DNA from: Flavobacteriales bacterium
GTDB taxonomy: Bacteria > Bacteroidota > Bacteroidia > Flavobacteriales_F > PHOS-HE28
NCBI GenBank assembly: GCA_020854015.1
Contig: JADZGG010000395.1
Location: 1 to 10,583 of the forward strand
Direction: 5' to 3'
DNA length: 10,583 nucleotides
Part shown: in pieces, positions 6,484-10,583 of the stretch
Numbering within the stretch: position 1 is the first letter of the stretch
Layout of the letters: each line of letters opens with the position of its first letter
The notes under the pieces: model-generated
The model's database searches: none
The model's input: the letters and a program-made list of their open reading frames with translations, nothing else
What the model was told of the DNA's origin: nothing
Translations under genes and position numbers: made by a program

Positions 6484-7099
6484 CGTCGCTGCGCCCGCTT
6501 AGGGGCGCCTGAGTTTGGTGCAGGGCTTTGGGGTCGAACTCCTTGAGGCGGGCCGCCAGCTTCTTCAGAGTATAGAACAGGCGCGACTTCACTGTGCCCT
6601 CCGAACAGCCGAAGGCCACAGCGATCTCCTTGATGGCCAGGTCCTCGTGGTAGCGCATTACGAAGGTGGCCTTGTGGTCGGGGTCCAACTTGTCCAGTTC
6701 GACATCCAGGCGTTCGCGGAAGTTGGCGCGGTCCACACCATCCCCATGGATGGCTTGGACGTGGTCGGTCTCGGCCTTCAATCGTGGTGCAGCGGTGCGT
6801 CGGACCTCCTCGCGCCGGTACTCGTTCTTGCACATGTTGTTGGCCACGCTGTAAAGCCAGGTGCTGAATGGGCGCGCCGGGTCGTAGCTCTCCGGGCGCT
6901 GGGCGATCTTGGCGAAGAGGTCCTGCATGAAGTCCTGCGCCCGCTCCCGGTCCTGCCACAGCATGCGGTGGAAGTAGGTGAGGAGCTTGCGCCGATAACG
7001 GTCATACAAGGCCCCGAACGCACGCTCATCGCCCCGGACCACAAGCTCCATCAGGCGCTCGTCGCTCAGGCCGTTGAGGTCGGTTCGGAAGAAGGCCAT
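6470..7099 (-). CDS. ECF-type RNA polymerase sigma factor
   Basis: This 209-residue protein is an extracytoplasmic-function sigma-70 factor. Region 2 spans about 25-97 (ERAFGALYDRYRRKLLTYF, then RAQDFMQDLFAKI and RPFSTWLYSVANNMCKNEYR), which binds core polymerase and melts the -10 region. Region 4 spans about 137-188 (LDPDHKATFVMRYHEDLAIK, EIAVAFGCSEGTVKSRL), a helix-turn-helix for -35 recognition. Domain 3 is absent, as in this class, and the linker (98-136) is short. A 20-residue tail follows region 4 with no recognisable domain. The start ATG at 7099 lies two bases after the stop of the upstream gene (TGATCATG), and its end overlaps the next gene by 14 bases, so three genes form one transcription unit. 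The downstream membrane protein is the likely inhibitor. The stimulus and target promoters cannot be read here. Confidence 0.95.
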   Translation of the reverse strand: MAFFRTDLNGLSDERLMELVVRGDERAFGALYDRYRRKLLTYFHRMLWQDRERAQDFMQDLFAKIAQRPESYDPARPFSTWLYSVANNMCKNEYRREEVRRTAAPRLKAETDHVQAIHGDGVDRANFRERLDVELDKLDPDHKATFVMRYHEDLAIKEIAVAFGCSEGTVKSRLFYTLKKLAARLKEFDPKALHQTQAPLSGRSDDGTT

Positions 7100-7101
7100 G
7101 A

Positions 7102-8247
7102 TCAGTGCTTGAGGATACCGGCCTTGTAGAGTTCCGGTGTGGCCCCGATGCGCTCGGCGAACTTCCGCAACTCAGTCTCCATCCGGCTGCTGTTCGCTTC
7201 ATCGTCCAAGCTGCGGTAGTGCTGAAGGAGCACGGTTGCTGGTAGCAGATAGTTGCGGCTCAAGGGACCGGCGTTCACAGGCTTTCGCAACAGGCCCCAC
7301 CGTTGCTCCAATGCGGCAATATTGTCCTGTGGTGCGTTGCTCAAACGGAAGGCCAGGCCCGAAGCGTACAGTTGCCCCCGTAGTGCCTGGAACCAACTGG
7401 GATCAAGACTGAGCGCCAAGAACACAGGACGGTCCGTGCTGGTGCACAAGGCTTTGGCATACGTCGGACCGGGGCCGGGCGCACTGCCAGAAGCATCAGA
7501 GGCCGACCAGACCTGTGCGCGGTAGCCGGGATCGGCAAGGAGGCGTTGGTCCACGACCAGTACATCGGTCCGTTGCTGCTCGACCACTTGGGCCGCCACG
7601 GCGGGGTAGGTGTCCATGTCCCCATTCGTGAACACGATACCGTTGGCATCAACACTTTGCAGCAGGTCCGACGCTGCATCGACCAATCCAGGGGCAAGCC
7701 CGCCACGGGTTCGCAGCGCGCGGGTCCATCGTTCCAATGACGCCCGGTCATTGTCCAGAAGGGCGCGATCGATCATGGGTCCGATCAGCTCGGTCCGGTC
7801 CGGTGCCTTCTGGTAAGCCTTTCCCAATTCGGTGAACGCGGCTCGATCCGGATAGCCGAGGTAGAAATTGGCCATGTTGCTTTCAAAGCTCCCCGGTGCG
7901 ACACGATCCAGTGCCTCAGCGGCGCCTTCCAAGGTGGCTTGATCAGCGGCCGGAATACGTCCATTGTTCGTGGCCAAGCTGCTGTTGCGGGTGCTGCGGA
8001 AGTAGTTGTACTGTGCTTCAGCGTTGGCTGGCTCCTCGGTGCGGATGGTGTTCCAAAGCTCTGCGGCATCACGCTGCTGGCTCACGTTCCAAGCACCTTG
8101 ATAGGTCTCCAGAGCGGCTGCCCGGGCCTGTGTCACCTGGGCATCCGCCTTGGTGGCCTCGGTGTTGGCCTGGGCCATCAGCACGCTGGTAAATACCAGC
8201 ATCAATCCGGTCCAGAACGCGCGTCGGTGGTGAGGGAAGGGCATCAT
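7102..8247 (-). CDS. Secreted protein with DUF2723/GT117 tail-like module, head of sigma operon
   Basis: This 381-residue protein opens with a signal peptide (MMPFPHHRR, then a hydrophobic segment at about 12-24, with AQA and likely cleavage near residue 27). The frame is open to 8364, but the extra part overlaps the divergent DUF493 gene, so I use the ATG pair at 8247/8244. The first half is alpha-helical and looks like TPR-type repeats (about 40-190, with YQGAWNVSQQRDAAELWNTI and FTELGKAYQKAPDRTELI). Residues 200-243 hold a different motif: GIVFTNGDMDTYPAVAAQVV and RTDVLVVDQRLLADPGYR. This closely resembles, from memory, the NAILFTNGDNDTFPLWY... RTDVRV...LLNTDWY region in the soluble C-terminal part of Bacteroidota DUF2723 (GT117) membrane proteins, but here there are no multiple membrane helices. 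Function is unknown. It lies two bases before the sigma gene and may be part of, or sensed by, that regulatory unit. Confidence 0.85.
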   Translation of the reverse strand: MMPFPHHRRAFWTGLMLVFTSVLMAQANTEATKADAQVTQARAAALETYQGAWNVSQQRDAAELWNTIRTEEPANAEAQYNYFRSTRNSSLATNNGRIPAADQATLEGAAEALDRVAPGSFESNMANFYLGYPDRAAFTELGKAYQKAPDRTELIGPMIDRALLDNDRASLERWTRALRTRGGLAPGLVDAASDLLQSVDANGIVFTNGDMDTYPAVAAQVVEQQRTDVLVVDQRLLADPGYRAQVWSASDASGSAPGPGPTYAKALCTSTDRPVFLALSLDPSWFQALRGQLYASGLAFRLSNAPQDNIAALEQRWGLLRKPVNAGPLSRNYLLPATVLLQHYRSLDDEANSSRMETELRKFAERIGATPELYKAGILKH

Positions 8248-8295
8248 TCGGAAGGCTGTACACGCTTCATGCCGAAAGGTTCGATCGCACGGCGG

Positions 8296-8303
8296 TACCT
8301 TTG
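8296..8303 (+). promoter_or_regulatory. Bacteroidota-type -7 element (TACCTTTG) of the DUF493 operon
   Basis: TACCTTTG is an exact fit to TAnnTTTG and ends seven bases before the ATG at 8311. Transcription would start only a few bases before the start codon, so the mRNA would be nearly leaderless. No clear TTG is seen at the expected -33 distance. It lies in the 63-base gap shared with the divergent sigma operon, whose own promoter I cannot identify. Confidence 0.5.
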
Positions 8304-8310
8304 CCAAGGT

Positions 8311-8586
8311 ATGCTGAGCGAAGAAGTACAGGCCAGGTTGCGTGAGCGACTGGATCAAGTGCACGAGTGGCCCTCGGTGTACATGTTCAAGTTCATCTGT
8401 GAGCCCGACCAGGCTCGCATTGACAAGATAACGGCATTGTTCCCGCAGGAATCCGAGATCCTTAGGCGCTATTCCAGCGGCGGCAAATACCTCAGCCTCA
8501 CGATCCGTGAGGTGATGATGAGCGCTGAAGATGTGGTCGCGCGCTACGTCGGGGCGAGTGAGATCGATGGGGTGATCGTGCTGTGA
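8311..8586 (+). CDS. DUF493 (YbeD-like) family protein
   Basis: This 91-residue cytoplasmic protein resembles the DUF493/YbeD family, small alpha-beta proteins with a ferredoxin-like (ACT-like) fold and no established role. Supporting features are the short length, WPSVYMFKFICE (20-31) corresponding to the family's FP..y.fKviG strand, SSGGKYLSLTI (55-65) at the place of the S..GkY.Svtv strand, and a terminal helix-strand segment (SAEDVVARYVGASEIDGVIV) where the family has the second strand pair. The frame is open far upstream (from 7939), but that part is antisense to the divergent secreted-protein gene; the ATG at 8311 gives the family length and follows a -7 element. Its stop overlaps a possible GTG start of the next gene (GTGA at 8583-8586). 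Family members often sit beside unrelated genes, so the neighbours say little about function. Confidence 0.88.
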   Translation: MLSEEVQARLRERLDQVHEWPSVYMFKFICEPDQARIDKITALFPQESEILRRYSSGGKYLSLTIREVMMSAEDVVARYVGASEIDGVIVL

Positions 8587-8588
8587 AC

Positions 8589-8972
8589 ATGAACTTGATC
8601 GAGAACGTACGTCTGACCCTGCTGGTGTCGTTGGCCTTGCTGGTAGTGGCTTTGCTCTTGCGCCGCTTCAAGCGGAACGTGTTGGCCAAGGACCTGCCAG
8701 CTCCGCTGCATGCCGAACTGATCGGGCTTCAAGTAGCCTACCACCCCATGCGGCTTCGGGTGGAAGTGTTCGTTCCGTTGGACCAGGAGCTCCATTCCCA
8801 TCTTGTAGACCGTGAACACGGCCCGCTGTACGCCTGGCCTTCCAGGAACTTTGCGCCCGGTGAGCACACCTTCGAACTGCCTCTGCCTGTCCTGGAGGAT
8901 GGAGAGCATTTCTTCCAACTTTCGACGGCGACACAACGAACGGTGCGTGTTTTCCGTCTTCAACAGCGATGA
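8589..8972 (+). CDS. Small membrane-anchored protein with beta-sandwich-like domain, unknown function
   Basis: I do not recognise a family for this 127-residue protein. It has one N-terminal membrane helix (about 8-24: LTLLVSLALLVVALLL) followed by RRFKR, so by the positive-inside rule the rest could stay in the cytoplasm, although the opposite orientation cannot be excluded. Residues 44-122 show alternating strands: RLRVEVFVPLDQELHSHLVD (55-74), then FAPGEHTFELPLPVLEDGEH (88-107) and FFQLSTATQRTVRVFRL (108-124). This layout (strand, turn, PGEHT strand, G-x-aromatic strand, T-x-R strand) resembles FlgD-like or type IX sorting-tail beta-sandwiches, as inference by eye. A GTG at 8583 in frame overlaps the preceding stop by four bases and could be the true start; the ATG at 8589 adds no risk and is listed. 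Its stop overlaps the next gene start (ATGA, 8969-8972), so translation is likely coupled through the operon. Confidence 0.8.
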   Translation: MNLIENVRLTLLVSLALLVVALLLRRFKRNVLAKDLPAPLHAELIGLQVAYHPMRLRVEVFVPLDQELHSHLVDREHGPLYAWPSRNFAPGEHTFELPLPVLEDGEHFFQLSTATQRTVRVFRLQQR

Positions 8973-9640
8973 GCAGAACGTCCTTCCTGCTGGCCCTTGG
9001 CCTATTCTTGGTGGCGAACACGGCACATGCGCAGGAGAAGAAAGTGCGCAAACCCGGACCGAAGCCCAGTCTGCATGGCTGGTTGGTGTTGCCCGTTCCC
9101 ATCGGCAACAAGATCTACCAGCAAGTAACGGATGCCGTAGGGCAGTTGGACTTCAAGTTCCAAGCGCCTGTGCTGAAGCAAGGCTTGGGGTTCGGTGTGG
9201 GTGCGAAGGGGTCCCTGTTCGACCTTCGCGAGAATTCCTTGGCACCCGCGAACATCGCTGGTGATGCGCGCCGCTGGACCTTCTACGGGCAGTTGCAATA
9301 CGAACACTACACCGGACCGATCACCTATTACCAGTTCGCCGCGCAGATGGGAAGCAGCAAGTACACTTGGAACTGCGCGAACTGCGCTGAACCCAACACT
9401 CAACAGGGTCTGTTCTGGGGAGCGAACGTCAGCTACTTCGTCCATGCATCGGATAACCTAGCCTTCGGTCTGCTTCTCGGCTATGAGCATGATGCTTCCC
9501 GCATGACGCCCGAACTGTTCTGTCTGGAAAGCTATCCAGGCCGTACTGACAATGGCCCCAGCGCACCTTATCAGTTCATCACCATCGGCCTTGGCTTCAG
9601 TACGCGCTTCACCAAGTCCCAAGAGGGACCGAACTGGTAG
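8969..9640 (+). CDS. Secreted, probably outer-membrane beta-barrel protein
   Basis: This 223-residue protein has a typical Sec signal peptide (MSRTSFLLALGLFLVANTAHA, likely cleavage after Ala21 before QEKK). The mature part is rich in aromatic and glycine residues in alternating strands, for example GLGFGVGAKGSLFDL (72-86), WTFYGQLQYEHYTGPITYYQ (103-122), QGLFWGANVSYFVH (146-159), LAFGLLLGYEHDA (164-176) and the final YQFITIGLGFSTRF (201-214). That pattern fits a small outer-membrane barrel such as the OmpA/OmpX-like or PorT-like proteins common in Bacteroidota. Three cysteines (136, 139 in NCANC, and 185) sit in what would be loops. The protein ends in TKSQEGPNW after the last strand, which differs from the usual terminal aromatic strand end. 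The ATG overlaps the upstream stop by four bases. A strong hairpin follows 20 bases after the stop. No specific function can be assigned. Confidence 0.83.
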   Translation: MSRTSFLLALGLFLVANTAHAQEKKVRKPGPKPSLHGWLVLPVPIGNKIYQQVTDAVGQLDFKFQAPVLKQGLGFGVGAKGSLFDLRENSLAPANIAGDARRWTFYGQLQYEHYTGPITYYQFAAQMGSSKYTWNCANCAEPNTQQGLFWGANVSYFVHASDNLAFGLLLGYEHDASRMTPELFCLESYPGRTDNGPSAPYQFITIGLGFSTRFTKSQEGPNW

Positions 9641-9660
9641 CGTGTTCCCATCGCATCAAT

Positions 9661-9693
9661 GAAGAAGCCCCGATCAATGACCGGGGCTTCTTC
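9661..9693. terminator. Bidirectional terminator hairpin between converging genes
   Basis: GAAGAAGCCCCG (9661-9672) and CGGGGCTTCTTC (9682-9693) form a perfect 12-base-pair stem with a nine-base loop. It lies between the stops of the barrel-protein gene (9640, plus strand) and clpC (9711, minus strand). On the plus strand TTCTTG continues, and the stem itself ends in TTCTTC, giving a T-rich 3' arm; on the minus strand the tail is weak. It probably stops transcripts from both sides. Confidence 0.8.
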
Positions 9694-9710
9694 TTGAAAC
9701 TGGTCGCTGA

Positions 9711-10583
<873 letters not shown>

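Noticed and set aside
8274..8281. AACCTTTC on the minus strand as a -7 element for the sigma operon
   Set aside because: Two of the six fixed positions differ from TAnnTTTG and no -33 element is seen.
8248..8364. N-terminal extension of the 381-residue secreted protein to 8364
   Set aside because: It would overlap the start of the divergent DUF493 gene and put 39 residues before an evident signal peptide.
9376..9386. NCANC in the barrel-like protein as a redox or metal CxxC site
   Set aside because: It lies in what is probably an extracellular loop of a beta-rich protein and there is no thioredoxin or zinc-domain context; a simple disulfide or chance is as likely.

Overview
The window looks like chromosomal DNA from a relatively GC-rich member of the Bacteroidota, probably a Flavobacteriales-like lineage. 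The reasons are the kinds of gene present (GH92 mannosidase, FHS sugar transporter, ClpC, short secreted proteins and outer-membrane-like proteins), Bacteroidota-style TAnnTTTG -7 elements just upstream of two starts, and the scarcity of strong Shine-Dalgarno sites. No mobile element, CRISPR array, tRNA or rRNA is visible, coding is dense, and no gene-free stretch exceeds about 100 bases. The taxonomic call is inference.

Region 1 (1-5111) is a glycan-use locus. On the minus strand an operon runs MFS/FHS sugar permease (4038-2656), ROK sugar kinase (2659-1742, ATGA overlap with the permease) and a GH92 alpha-mannosidase that runs off the left edge (1707-1). Divergent from it, on the plus strand, is an N4-(beta-N-acetylglucosaminyl)-L-asparaginase with a combined Tat and lipoprotein signal. 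Together they suggest stripping of mannose from N-glycans, cleavage of the GlcNAc-Asn link, uptake of the freed sugars and phosphorylation.

Region 2 (5176-8247) starts with a small secreted protein with four cysteines. It converges with a minus-strand operon of three genes: a secreted protein of 381 residues with a motif resembling the soluble tail of DUF2723/GT117 proteins, an ECF sigma factor, and a single-pass membrane protein that is probably its anti-sigma factor although it lacks the zinc-binding motif and has no cysteines.

Region 3 (8311-9640) is a tightly overlapped plus-strand operon: a DUF493 (YbeD-like) protein, a small membrane-anchored beta-sandwich-like protein and a secreted, probably outer-membrane barrel protein. 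A strong 12-bp-stem hairpin separates it from the converging clpC gene (9711 to the right edge), of which only the C-terminal 291 codons are present.

Most of the window is recognisable. The points most worth a second look are the compact N-glycan module, an Asp at the likely catalytic-acid position of the GH92 enzyme, the DUF2723-tail-like module at the head of the sigma/anti-sigma operon, and the unusual anti-sigma factor.
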